Of a stretch of DNA of 64,000 nucleotides, positions 46,056 through 56,430 are shown in pieces (position 1 is the first letter of the stretch; each line of letters opens with the position of its first letter). The notes beneath the pieces were generated by a model. The model saw only the letters and a list, made by a program, of their open reading frames with translations. It was not told the DNA's origin and ran no database searches. The stretch lies in the NCBI GenBank assembly GCA_004194705.1, contig SADC01000413.1, positions 1-64,000 of the forward strand, in the 5' to 3' direction. A program made the position numbers and the translations under genes. The DNA comes from Ditylenchus dipsaci. Taxonomy: Eukaryota > Nematoda > Chromadorea > Rhabditida > Anguinidae.

Positions 46056-46599
46056 AGAAAGGCAAGATACAGGGCTGCATGTTGGTTTTAATGTTTTGAA
46101 AAATTATGTTAAATAAAGGAGAAAATACTATTTCAAAAATTGAGCAGAGAATTTGAGACAAAAATCGGTACAGTACACTGTCGATTTAGTTTATGTTTTT
46201 CGGGTCCCTGGCAGCTACATGGAATCCAAAAAGGAGAATTAAGGAAATAGGCAAGAGGTAGTTATTTCATGTTTCACGAAGAGAGTAGATTAAACTGTAC
46301 AAACTCAGCTTTAACTCAGCGAAATATGAAAGGGATGCTTCAAATGATAATACCAGTAATGTGAAGTGGCTCTGTATCGCTTTTAAAGTAGAAACATTAT
46401 TTTCAAGAAAAATTAGGGAGGATATAATGAAAAAGGTCATGATTTCAAGGAAAGGAGGGAACTGATTGAGTCAAGTGATACATTTGAATAGGCTTTGGAC
46501 AAAGCAAGGCAAATCTTTTGTCTTTGCAGTGAAATTAGTTTTTGAATTTAGGTTTTGTGCTCACGCTATTGCTAAAGGGCATAGTTAGTAAAAAAAATT

Positions 46600-47081
46600 T
46601 AAAAACATTTTGTTCAACCGATAGTAAAGTTAAAAGCCACAGCTGAAGTTATCATTGATGTGTAGCATTATAATAAGAAAACCACCTAACCATAAACCAT
46701 TGAATCCTTAGCAAAGTACTTTTTAAATGGCAAAAAGATTTAATATTTTGAATATCCTTCTAAGCAAACACAACAAATAGACTCTAAAGAACAGAAACTT
46801 TCCAACCAATGATCTGGTGAAATAATGAAAAAATCCTACAATATGTGGAAAGAATATTTCACACTTTTAAGTGCATAGTGCTAATCAAATTTTTGATTAA
46901 ACAGTGCGTTCCTGCAGAAATGTGAGCAAGTAAAAAAATTAGCGCAAAAGAACAAGACTTGTGGCAACTGTTTAAAGAAAAGAAGCTCTATTTGAAAAAG
47001 CACAGACAGGTATATAAATGCGACGATTTCATATTAAAATCATAACTTTTATTCAATATTTTACTTTCGACACCAGATATA
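46600..47081 (+). promoter_or_regulatory. Duplicated upstream region of pectate lyase copy 1, with TATA box
   Basis: Homologous to the region upstream of copy 2 from about 46640 (GTAGCATTATAATAAGAAAACC) down to the ATG. TATATAAATGCG at 47011-47022 is kept in both copies 64 nt before the ATG, and the interval (CATAACTTTTATTCAATATT) is nearly identical, which supports a conserved core promoter. Confidence 0.65.
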
Positions 47082-48034
47082 ATGTATAACTTTTCTTTTT
47101 TACTAATTCTTTTCTTGCTTATTGCAACGTTCAATTCTGTTCTTGCTGCTTTTCCGACTGCTACCGACTGTACGCCAGTTGATAAGACATTTCCTGTAGC
47201 AAGTGGTCAAACTTATAATGGCCAGAACAAGTGTCTGACAGCTTGTCCAGGATTGGGCAGTGGCAATCAAGATGAAAACCAGATGGCAATATTTTTAGTT
47301 CAGGATGGTGGCAAGGTGATCAATGTTATTTTTGGAGATGATGGAGCTGATGGAATTCATTGCAAAGGCTCTTGCACCATTCTAAACTGTTTTTGGACTA
47401 ATGTGGGTGAAGATGCAGCTACTTTCAGAGGTGGTGCAGGGTCTAATTCAGTGGTGGATGGAGGTGGGGCTAAAGGGGCTGATGACAAATGCTTCCAAAT
47501 GGATGGTGGTGGCACTGTGACCATCAAAAACTTTGAGTGTGATCAATGTGGCAAGCTGATTCGGTCTTGTGGCAACTGCCCCAGGGTATAGGGCGAAAAG
47601 GCGGCATCCTTTGATGGGTGGATATTGGACCATGTACTACTGTGGTGCAGGCTCTAATTCAGTGGTAGATGGAGGTGGGGCCAAAGGGCGGCTGACAAAT
47701 GTTTTCAAATGGATGGTGTGGCACTGTAACTATTGAAAACTTTGAGTGTGATCAATGTGGCAAGCTGATTCGGTCTTGTGGCAATTGTGGCACTCAAGTA
47801 CCCCGGAATATAGTGGTGCGAAATGTGGTGGTTAGAGATTTGGGCAAAAGTCTGGTAGCTGTCAACTCCAACTTTGGCGACACTGCCAAAATCACTGGAG
47901 TGACTGTGTATGGTGCTAAGAAACCTATTTGTGAAACTTACCAAGGCAACACTAGTGGTGGAAAAATAGAACCGACCAAAGACAATCCATACAACCCTAA
48001 GAACTGCCAGTTTAGCGGTGTGACAAATAAATGA
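47082..48034 (+). CDS. Pectate lyase, polysaccharide lyase family 3, copy 1 (internally duplicated)
   Basis: Extracellular enzyme that cleaves pectate by beta-elimination. A signal peptide (FLLILFLLIATFNSVLA) precedes the PL3 domain: DGGKVINVIFGDDGADGIHC, KG, NCFWTNVGEDAATFRGG, DKCFQMDGGGTVTIKNFEC, GKLIRSCGNC, TQVPRNIVVRNVVVRD, NTNF-like VNSNFGDTAKITGV and KPICETYQGNTSGG. The acidic Ca-binding cluster and the GKLIR Lys/Arg pair typical of PL3 are present. The frame stops at 47589-47591 (..CGNCPRV). A second, diverged version of GAGSN..GKLIRSCGNC starts at about 47640, shifts frame twice, and continues to the true C-terminus and TGA at 48032. So one ORF of about 245 residues is interrupted by a ~230-bp internal duplication. 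No intron. Close relative of copy 2. Confidence 0.85.
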
Positions 48035-48120
48035 AAATACCAAATTTTGTGATAAAATTGTTGAGAAAGTATATGATCTTTTTCTGAACCATAAATATGA
48101 AACTTATAAATTTATCTAGG

Positions 48121-48680
48121 CTATATTATATTATATCTAGGGTTATTTATATCTAAATTTTATCTAGGGTATATTTACATGTCTGGTTATTCTAAGCGAC
48201 GCTATTTAGCTGATCGAATAGCTTCTTCGTTGCTTCGTTGATTGAAGGCCTCTGACTGACTTATTCTTTCAATTGGGGTGGGCGAGTAGTTACGCTTATG
48301 TTCCTTACTCTAATTGCGGGGCTGGAGGGGAACGGGAAACTTTGTGATTTATCTAGTATATAATTGACATAACATTAGAAAGCCCAGACAAACGGCTTTC
48401 TTATGAGCATAAAAAAATGCTGAGCTAGGTGAATTCACTGCTTGCCAGCCTGAAAAAATCTTAAGCCTAAAAACACAAAATGATCCTAGAATACCCTGAA
48501 AGTACCTTTTTGGTGACTTAATGGTAAGTCACCAGAATTTTAAGTTACCGCTCAGTAAAACAAACCTTCTACAGTCCATAGGCAGGAGATTTAAGAAAAA
48601 AATAATGCTTATGTTAACATTGTACAACATGTTTTACTAATAAAATTGCTTTAATTTTTTTTTGCTGCGCCTTCGACGCG
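48121..48680. other. Stretch 3' of pectate lyase copy 1
   Basis: Short ATCTAGGGTTATTTATATC repeats at 48116-48180, otherwise nothing recognised. Confidence 0.3.
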
Positions 48681-48684
48681 ATGA

Positions 48685-48883
48685 TGTTTAACAATATAGC
48701 GACCCTTTCTAATAACCGACCCCTGCAGGTAGGTTGAAAAATAAACCGACCGGTTGGTATATTAGAGAAAATACGGTAATCGCTTGAAAAATTGCGCTAC
48801 CGTATTTTCTCTAATAAGCGCCCCGGGCGCTTATTAGAGAGAATCCTCATCGCCCCGGGGCGCTTATTAGAGAAAGTACGGTA
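48685..48883. mobile_element. Two adjacent TACCGTAT-family fragments
   Basis: 48690-48778 ends TTAGAGAAAATACGGTA; 48798-48883 is a short complete hairpin from TACCGTATTTTCTCTAATAA to TTATTAGAGAAAGTACGGTA around GCGCCCCGGG words. Confidence 0.75.
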
Positions 48884-49129
48884 TATTAGGATCATTTTAG
48901 ACCAAGACTTGACTGCAATACAAAAAAATCAATAACAACTGCTTTACTTGAAATCACGGTCATAATTCGAAAATGGCTAAGATAAAAAGCATATTGGTTT
49001 AGTTAGCCGAACATCAGTATTTTGTCCACTTCTTATGAGTTTTCAAGAATGACTGAAGGTGCAGATTTCCAAATTTTAAGTTTTTCTTTCACACTATTGC
49101 CTGTGCTCCAACTTTTTCTTTTACACTAT

Positions 49130-50095
49130 TCACTTTTTCTTCAAATTCATATTTTGCATCATTACTTGTATTCTAAGCTTAGATTTAACACCATCTATTC
49201 TATCATTCACTTTATTTTTCCATCTCTTTTCCCAGTTGTCTATGATCACAGTGATCACACATATCACACCAACAACTAATACCACACCCACAACGGACCC
49301 GAATGTAATTAAGGCAATCCTATCCTTCTTACTAAGACCACCATCCTCATCGCCATCAACATATACATATGAAGTTGTTGATTTAGGGCTGCTAGTACTT
49401 TTTAAAAATCTTCTAGCCAAACCATTAACGTGATTTATGACATCAACTGGTGAATTAGTATTAGGGCTCCTTTTTCTGCGACCATTACTATCTAGTTTTT
49501 GTATTTGCTCTGCTTGCTCTAAATATTTTGTGTCTTTTACACTCAAATTTAATTTAGACAGATTGTCTTTTCTAGAATTAACTGTAAGCACGGCACCATT
49601 CCAGCCAATTTAAATTGTAATTTTGTTCGCCTTTCGCAAGAGCTAGCAAAATTTCCAAACTGCCATGCAAGATTTCACAGTCTTCAAGTTCTAACTTTTT
49701 TTTTGGACTGGAGCAGGCTAGGCCATTTAAGGTTTCAATGGCCCAGGGTCTAAAAAGCTGCAAAGAATGTTCTGAAAAAGCATTCTGATTTTGCGATTTC
49801 AGTTGATGTAACAAAACCACAAGCAATGATACTTTGAGGTTTTCTTGATTCGATACAACTGCTTTCAACCATTGCTGAGTTATATTATAGATTGGGAACA
49901 TATCTTTTGCTGCAGAATCAAAGTCAGCTTGTTGATTGTGAGACAAAACTTTTAGTGGATCAAATCTTTTGCATTTGACATTTTCATCATTGGTTTCATT
50001 ATGCTTCAATAACGCATTTAGCTTACTTGTGTGTGAGCTGAGAATTGAAACAGCTAATAAAAACAAATTAGAAATAATAAAGCAAATAAATACAT
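49130..50095 (-). CDS. Gene B: paralogue of gene A, frame broken
   Basis: Minus strand from ATG 50095 (MYLFALLF) to TAA 49130, after an acceptor-like TTGATTTTTAG. It follows gene A throughout: a signal peptide, CKRFDPLKVLSHNQQADFDS, SLLVVLLHQLKSQNQNAFSE, LFRPWAIETLNGL, LEDCEILHGSLEILLALAKG, the region matching LAEMGPCLKLVLEK, then DNLSKLNLSVKD and a dibasic GRRKRSPN. A stretch INHVNGLARRFLK follows, then a transmembrane helix (IALITFGSVVGVVLVVGVI). The cytoplasmic tail is longer than in gene A and basic. Three single-base losses break the frame: in the signal peptide (near 50060) and twice near 49570-49610. Gene A is intact over the same places. Either a recent pseudogene or uncorrected sequence errors; since the shifts lie in conserved coding sequence and match the error pattern elsewhere, errors are favoured. 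Confidence 0.75.
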
Positions 50096-50099
50096 CCCA

Positions 50100-51071
50100 A
50101 TCTAAAAATCAATGAAAAAATCAAATGAATAATTGACCGATTTTCTGCACCAATATATTTCGACCATTGGAAAACTCAAATTCTTATGATTTTCACATGC
50201 CAACTGGGAAACTGGCTCATTAGGTGACGAATGCAACAAATATAAAAGTCGTTTTTTAAAAGGTTGGTTGGGCTAGAGACTTTATCCAACTTCTGAGTGG
50301 CGCCAAGTATGATTTGGGTTTGTTCAAAAAATTATTTAATACTCTGGATTTTTTTTTAAAACCCCATCACTTCTATATTTATTCGAAAAAGTATGAACTC
50401 AGCTTTCTAACAAGATATTCTTGAAGAGTTTATGATGGAAAATGTGAAATTTTGTTGATACTAGCATCGGAGGGCAAAAAAACGCGCCGAAAAATTGCGC
50501 CTTACTTTAAAAAACGTCTTTCTTCTTTGTGTTTTACAATTACGATTTCTTTGTTGTTTTCGAAATAAACGTAATGTTGGGGATCTGCAGGTGACTCTTG
50601 TTACGGGCTTCACCTTATCGGTTTTTCGGTCCATCTTTTTCTATTCTAAAGTAAGCAAGCTATACGTCATTGAGAAGCTAACATTCAAGGCTATCTATGT
50701 CCGAAAAAATAAAAATTTCAAACGAAAAACGCAAAGTCAAGTTTTAAACTTCAGTGAAGATAAAAACATTTGAATTTCGATTTTTTTTTGTTTCGATAGG
50801 AATTTGAAAATCAAAGAGCAGTTTTTAAGCAAATAAACCGTGCTTAACACAAATCCGGTGTTAGAATTCAAAGCTTGATGAGCGGCTCACTTCAAACAAA
50901 AATCGAGTGATTTTTCGGGACGTATAAGTAAAAAATCATAGTTCTCTCTTTTTTTTCAACTTTATAGCATTTTTAGTGCAGTTTTGTTAGCTCTTTTGAT
51001 AACATATACTTTTATCATTCGAATAAAAAATTAAAATTAAATTAAACAACAGCCTTTCTGAAATAATTATA
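50100..51071. other. Stretch upstream of gene B without other features
   Basis: The promoter of gene B should be here. A 92-codon plus ORF (50495-50773) has no domain or splice support. Confidence 0.3.
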
Positions 51072-51316
51072 TACCGTATATGCTCTATTAATTAGACACC
51101 CCCTAAGTTCAAAATCGTGTTTTTGGCATTGTGTTTTTGACCCACTTTTTGATCACTTCTCTCAGGCAAGTTACAACCATTGATAGCTCATCTTTCTAGC
51201 TACAAAATGGGTGGTAACTTGCCTAAGAGAAGTGATCAAAAAGTGGGTCAAAAACACAATGCCATAAACACGATTTTAAACTTAGGGGGTGTCTAATTAA
51301 TAGAGCATATACGGTA
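51072..51316. mobile_element. MITE, TACCGTAT family, subtype with GGCAAGTTAC arms
   Basis: TACCGTATATGCTCTATTAATTA at the left and TAATTAATAGAGCATATACGGTA at the right. Inner arms (TTTTTGATCACTTCTCTCAGG and reverse) pair around AGCTCATCTTTCTAGCTAC. Nearly the same as 53492-53736. Confidence 0.85.
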
Positions 51317-51354
51317 ATTGTTTCTTTAGATGAAAACCCTAGATACATCATTAG

Positions 51355-51405
51355 AAATATACCTGCACGCTCAGCGAAAATAAAAAAGCGCCAGCGCCAG
51401 CTATT
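51355..51405. mobile_element. Solo hAT end
   Basis: TATACCTGCACGCTCAGCG followed by GCGCCAGCGCCAGC is the same terminus as the hAT relic at 54452-55663 (CATACCTGCAC..GCGCCAGCGCC). Confidence 0.6.
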
Positions 51406-52194
51406 TGTTCGCGCTGAGGTGTTTGCAAGATTCGAATATTGTTGTCTGCATGGTCATCAAAACTTGTCATTTTACTGCAGGCACAGACGAGAGCTTCCAC
51501 AAGTCGAACCATCGATAAACTCAGAGGTTGATTGATGTTATGGTGCCAGCAGCACAACCAGGAGCATTTGCATCTTAATTTATCCCTTTTTTAAATTAAA
51601 GTACGAGGCACTTGTTAACTTCACCACCTCTTTCTAGTCAACTTTTTTGAGCCAAAATGTTTGCGCCCAAATTTCTTTTGATATGTATACAATATTATGC
51701 CATCAATGCTGTTCAATGATGTAACAACTGGGTGCGACAAGCATCTCTTGTGTTTGTGCAACCAAGTTCAGCACAGACCTACAAGGAGCTGGGGTACCGA
51801 CAAAGGTACTCCAGCCGGGTTTATTGTACAATCCGAGAGTTATTGTACGACCGAGGATGTTGAAAAACCCTTCAAGATGTTGAATACTAATATGGGTGGT
51901 TAGGACACGATGCAAACGGCTAGGGAATTTTCCAGGTGACTGGATTTTTTTAAATAATACCAATAGTATGACCACGGATTTATGCTCAGCCTGCAACAAC
52001 AGCTTTTTAAATTGACGTCTAAAAATGACTCATAATTGTAGTTTCGAGACAACAATGATTTAAATTTGTTGTCAGAACTTGTGTCGCAAAATAACCGAGG
52101 CTAAAATGGCTAAGAGTACATTGTAAAAGACGAAATTTGTCATAAACGAAATTTTTACAATGGACAAGGTAAAACATCTAACTACCATACTTGT

Positions 52195-52995
52195 TTACAG
52201 GTAGGGACAGAAACAAGACAAGATCTTGGCCAAGATTTTGTCTTGTCTTGCCCAAATTTGACTGAAAATCTTGTCTTGGGATCTTGCTCGGTCATTTCTA
52301 GAAATCTTGGTCTTAGTTTCATGATCAATCTTGTATGCAAAAGTTACAAACAACCGACAACCCATTTTATCGTTTTTAGGGCCCATAGCATACCTGAATT
52401 CTGTTTTCGGGCTTTATACAAGATTAAAAGAATGGCGGGACAGGACAGCTCCGTCCCGCTCGCCGTCCCGAAATCCATACATTTTTCAACAATGTCCTGT
52501 CCCGGTGTCCCGTTTAGAAAAGAATTATTCAACTTTCGTCCTGTGTAGTCCCAAAAGTGTCAAAATTGCGTCTCTAATAAAACACACGTCAAACAATATA
52601 AAAAGCACAAGATCAAGAACAGGGAAACATAGCGCGTAAAAATTATAAAACACTAGCCATAAGTTTGCTATAAAAATTGCCACCTGTTAAAATTGTCAAA
52701 ATTGTCAAAACAGTCATTTTTCGATATAAGGAACCCTCGATTTAACGAACTTTTTTCAACGCCTATTCTGCCAGTGATTAAATAAAATGACTAAAATTAA
52801 CTCTTGATTTAACGAAACTCTCGATCTAACGAACATTTTTGCCGGTGTCCAAGGTTCGTTGAATCGAGAGTTGCCTTATAAATCTTGGTCTTTGCCAAGA
52901 TCTTGATTGGCCGTTTTCAAAAATCTTGCTCTTGGTCTTGGTCAAAACTTTAGCTAAAAATCTTGTCTTGGAATCTTGCTTGGTCCCCACTTTCT
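52195..52995. repeat. TCTTGGTCTTGG-rich foldback containing a MITE
   Basis: AGATCTTGGCCAAGATTTTGTC near 52220 and TCTTGGTC..AAAATCTTGTCTTGG near 52925-52980 form diffuse arms. At 52728-52877 is a compact element AAGGAACCCTCGATTTAACG..GTTGAATCGAGAGTTGCCTT bordered by TA. Confidence 0.6.
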
Positions 52996-53491
52996 GTCTT
53001 TATTTACAGGTGACAATGGCCCTTTAAGTATTTTTAAATAAAAAATGGGTAAATAACAACAGCAATGACATTAAGCAGCGCCAGTGTTTTTGATTACTTA
53101 TTCCCGCAGAGTACTCTTGTAAAATTCATTTCACAATAATTCTCGTTTGAACTGACCTGGTACCCGCCTTTTAAAATATCCCCATCGGCGGTGAGCATGC
53201 CCCTTTAAAATCTTTTTTAAATGGCTAATAGTCCGAAAAAGAAAATTTGAATCGAAGCGTGTTATATGTCGAAGTTGACCAATAATTTCGCATAATATAA
53301 AATTAAATAACTAAAGAACTAAACTAGAATAAATAATAATGACTACGAATAAATGCTTTTTATAATATACAGAATATAAAAAGAAAAAATTCTTTACGCT
53401 TTTTCTTGTCAGTTCTTGAGCAGAACTATTGATTTTAACCATTTAAAAAGGATGCTGTGCGCCATGCTTCTTAACATTTGTTTAGCAGAAC

Positions 53492-53736
53492 TACCGTATA
53501 ACCTCTATTAATTAGGCACCCCCTAATTCAAAAAACGTGTTCGTGGCATTGTGTTTTTGATCCACTTTTTGGTCACTTCTCTCAGGCAAGTTACCAACCA
53601 TTTTGTAGCTCATCTCACTAGCTACAAAATGAGTGGTAACTTGCCTCAGAGAACTTTCCAAAAATGGGTGAAAAACACAATGCCACAAACACGATTTTGA
53701 ACGAGGGGGGTGCCTAATTAATAGAGGTTATACGGT
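53492..53736. mobile_element. MITE, TACCGTAT family, subtype with GGCAAGTTAC arms
   Basis: TACCGTATAACCTCTATTAATTA..TAATTAATAGAGGTTATACGGTA; internal arms as in 51072-51316. Confidence 0.85.
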
Positions 53737-53739
53737 ATT

Positions 53740-54440
53740 GATAAAATCAAGCTAAAAATTTCAAAACTGTTTTAATATATATATTTTTTAAAAAATCTTA
53801 TTATAAAATTTTTTAAGAAAAATAAAAAATATTTTTGTAAAAATATTCCAAAATACAAGGTTGTAGATCTGAGGCCTTCAAATGCCTAAAAATAAGTTCT
53901 TTCCTAGTATACGGCCCTTTATTTTAACACAAGTGCTTGCTTGCCTTCTATTCATATTTTATTCTTTTGAATAAAAATCGCCAAATAAAATTCACAAGCG
54001 ACCAAGGCAGTTTTTGGCTTGATGTTTTTTGAGTCTCCAGATCCAATTTTTTGTATGTTTGGAGAAAGTATCAAAATTTTGTACAGTAATCGATTTTGAT
54101 ACACGAGATGGCGTTTACAGAATTTTTGAATTCCAGTTTACAGCTCTAACGGTTCCCTTGCAAGGTGAAATCTAATTTTTTTTGTTAATAATTGCATAAA
54201 GAGGGGAGTGGGGTATATGTTTCGAAGGTTTTGGCCATTCTGATTTTCTTCCCCTGTTCCCCTAAAGAGCCACAATTGGGTGAAGGGGCGTAGGGGTGAT
54301 TACTCCCCAACCCAACTGGAAGAATAAGTCAGTCAGAGGCCGTCAATCAACGAAGAAACTGATTAGCTAAATAGCGTCACTTAGAATAACCGAACATGCA
54401 GAGGCGTATGAAGGAATTTCTGACAGGGGGGGGGGGGGTG
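53740..54440. other. AT-rich stretch without a gene
   Basis: Nothing assignable apart from low-complexity A/T runs and, at 54426-54438, a G tract bordering the hAT relic. Confidence 0.35.
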
Positions 54441-54649
54441 TGGGTTGACACCATACCTGCACCAGCGCCAGCGCCGGCGCCAAGCGCCAGCGCCGGCGCT
54501 GGCGCTGCCGCCGGCGCCGGCGCTGTTTTTAAAAATGCCTGGCGGCGCCGCCAGGCGCCGGCGCCAAAATTTTTTGGAGCCTGGCGCCGGCGCTGGCGGC
54601 GATTTTTTTATGACGTTGGCGCTGGCGCCGGCGATGGCGCTGGCGCCGG

Positions 54650-55323
54650 GTGGTGAACAGCCAAGTGGTTGAACAGCCTTCTATTTTCGGCTTTGGAACT
54701 GTCATGCTCAGAAAACCTATTGGAGCGGGTGAAACGGAGCAAATAACAAGATTTTTTGAGGAAATATCTAACGAAAATCTGGAAATTGAACGTGATTCTG
54801 GTGATTTTTGGAAAGGTCATTCAAAGGTTATGCAAAAAATAATGACTGAAATTCAAATTTTGTAAAAAAATTTTATAGATCTATCCATCAACTTCTAAGC
54901 TAGCATTTGATATACCGTATTTACTGTGTTAAGTCCCCATGGGGAGTTATTTTCAACCTCTAAAAAATCGAAAAATTTTGAGGTCGATTTTGAGATTTTT
55001 GGGTGCTCAAGGAAATCTGAAAAGTGTGATTAGGTAAAGTCACGGAAACTAAGAAAACGCAAAAAACACATTCGCGAAATGTTCGCTCTAGGCTGAGATA
55101 TAAGGTCCGTAGGGTGGGGACTTATTAGAGGGTGGAGAGTTATTAGAGGGTGGGGAGTTAATACAGTAAATACGGTACTGCCGATACCAGCAAGTTCAGG
55201 AGCGGTTGAACGCATGTTCAGCATTATGTCAATGATATCTACTGGACGAAAAAAATCTACTGCAGCAACTCTTTTAAATAGCAAAACACTTCTTGTCTAT
55301 AACTCTCATTTAATCAAACTATA
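54650..55323 (+). pseudogene. hAT transposase fragment interrupted by a MITE
   Basis: 54660-54865 encodes an acidic piece (EEISNENLEIERDSGDFWKG, then HSKVMQKIM) that ends at a TAA. After the MITE, 55180-55323 encodes LPIPASSGAVERMFSIMSMI, then STGRKKSTAATLLNSKTLL. The P-ASS-AVER-FS motif is the hallmark of the C-terminal dimerisation domain of hAT transposases. The catalytic RNase-H-like part is missing. Confidence 0.8.
54913..55177. mobile_element. MITE inserted in the hAT relic, TACCGTAT family
   Basis: TACCGTATTTACTGTGTTAA..TTAATACAGTAAATACGGTA. The internal TTTTTGGGTGCTCAAGG block and CTAGGCTGAGATATAAGGTC match 36178-36425. It splits the transposase ORF, so it arrived after the hAT element. 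Confidence 0.85.
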
Positions 55324-55699
55324 ATTTTCTGTAGTACTTTTGCAGGAATTGTTCTTTTACAATTAAAAAAGTGAGCAATTAATCAATAAACGAAAAAGTG
55401 TTGCATTGATTGATATTTTTGGAATTAAAAAGCAAAAAACACTCACTAAACATTTCAAAACATTTTTATGGCGCTGGCGCCGAAATTTTCGCCTGGCGCT
55501 GGCGCCGGCGGCGAAAATTTGACCACCTAGCGCCGGCGCTGGCGGCGCCGCCGGCGCCGGCGCTGTTTTTAACAAAGCCCGGCGGCGCCGCCAGGCGCCG
55601 GCGCCGAAATTTTTTTGAGCCTGGCGCCGGCGCTGGCGCCGATTTTTTGAGCGTGCAGGTATGGTTGACACCAGGCCATTTTACGGCGAGCTTTTGAGG

Positions 55700-55885
55700 C
55701 GAGCTTCAAATGCGGATTCCACATTCGCGGATTTTACATTTGCGGATTTCGCTTTGCGGATTTACATTTGCAGACTTTGAAAAGCGGATTTCACATTTGC
55801 CGATTTTCAAGTGCGGATTTTTATTTGCGGTTTACATATGTGCGGGTCTTTTTTTGCGGTTTCAGCATTTGCGGATTTTCACTAT
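55700..55885. repeat. Degenerate TTTGCGGATTT tandem repeat
   Basis: About ten imperfect units of ACATTTGCGGATTTT type, 14-20 bp. The 69-codon ORF over it is repeat-encoded. Confidence 0.65.
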
Positions 55886-55919
55886 TTTTAGATTATTATT
55901 TGTAAATAGCAAATTTTAA

Positions 55920-56430
55920 AATTAGTTCTTACACATCTACAGATAAATGGCTGAATTAGCTGATATTTATAATTTTCCGATTTTACATTTGTGCTTTTTT
56001 AGTTAAACCAAAGGCTGGAAAAAGGAACAAAAGAGACAAGATATCTAAGGCGTTTAAATTTGAAGTTTAAAAACTTTTTTTTTAAACAAATTTAATTAGA
56101 AGTGTTTGTGCTTTAAAGAAAGCCAAGATTTTAAACTTGAGAGTTCCCTAGAGATGTCCATCATGGGTTTGCGAAAAATGGCAGAAAATTAGGCTTGAAC
56201 ACGAAAATCCACACCAGGCTAAAATCCACCATCTTTAATCGGGGCTGGGATGAGTCAAGGAAATTTTTTTTAAAAGCGAGTTCAATTATACATTTTTGTG
56301 CTTGAAACAAAGCCAAGATGTTATACTTGATGTTTCCGGCAAGACATCAAAGATAAGTTTTCAAAGAATGGCAGAAAATTGGGCCTCAACACGAAAGTGA
56401 GACACACGCCGGCTACCAGACAATTGACAA
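55920..56430. other. Stretch with a short direct repeat
   Basis: AAAGAAAGCCAAGATTTTAAACTTGA near 56115 recurs as AACAAAGCCAAGATGTTATACTTGA near 56305. Otherwise nothing recognised. Confidence 0.35.

Larger units (their letters stand above)
54452..55663. mobile_element. hAT element relic with 8-bp target duplication
   Basis: CATACCTGCAC at the left and GTGCAGGTATG at the right are exact inverted repeats, flanked by GTTGACAC at 54444-54451 and 55664-55671. Subterminal regions are dense GCGCCAGCGCCGGCGC words in both orientations, very GC-rich against the surroundings. The interior retains two pieces of hAT transposase, separated by a MITE (54913-55177). The element is non-autonomous. Confidence 0.9.

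Noticed and set aside
54396..54672. Ala/Gly/Pro-rich ORFs (APAPAP, GAGAGA)
   Set aside because: All frames through the GCGCCGGCGC subterminal array are open; no gene character.
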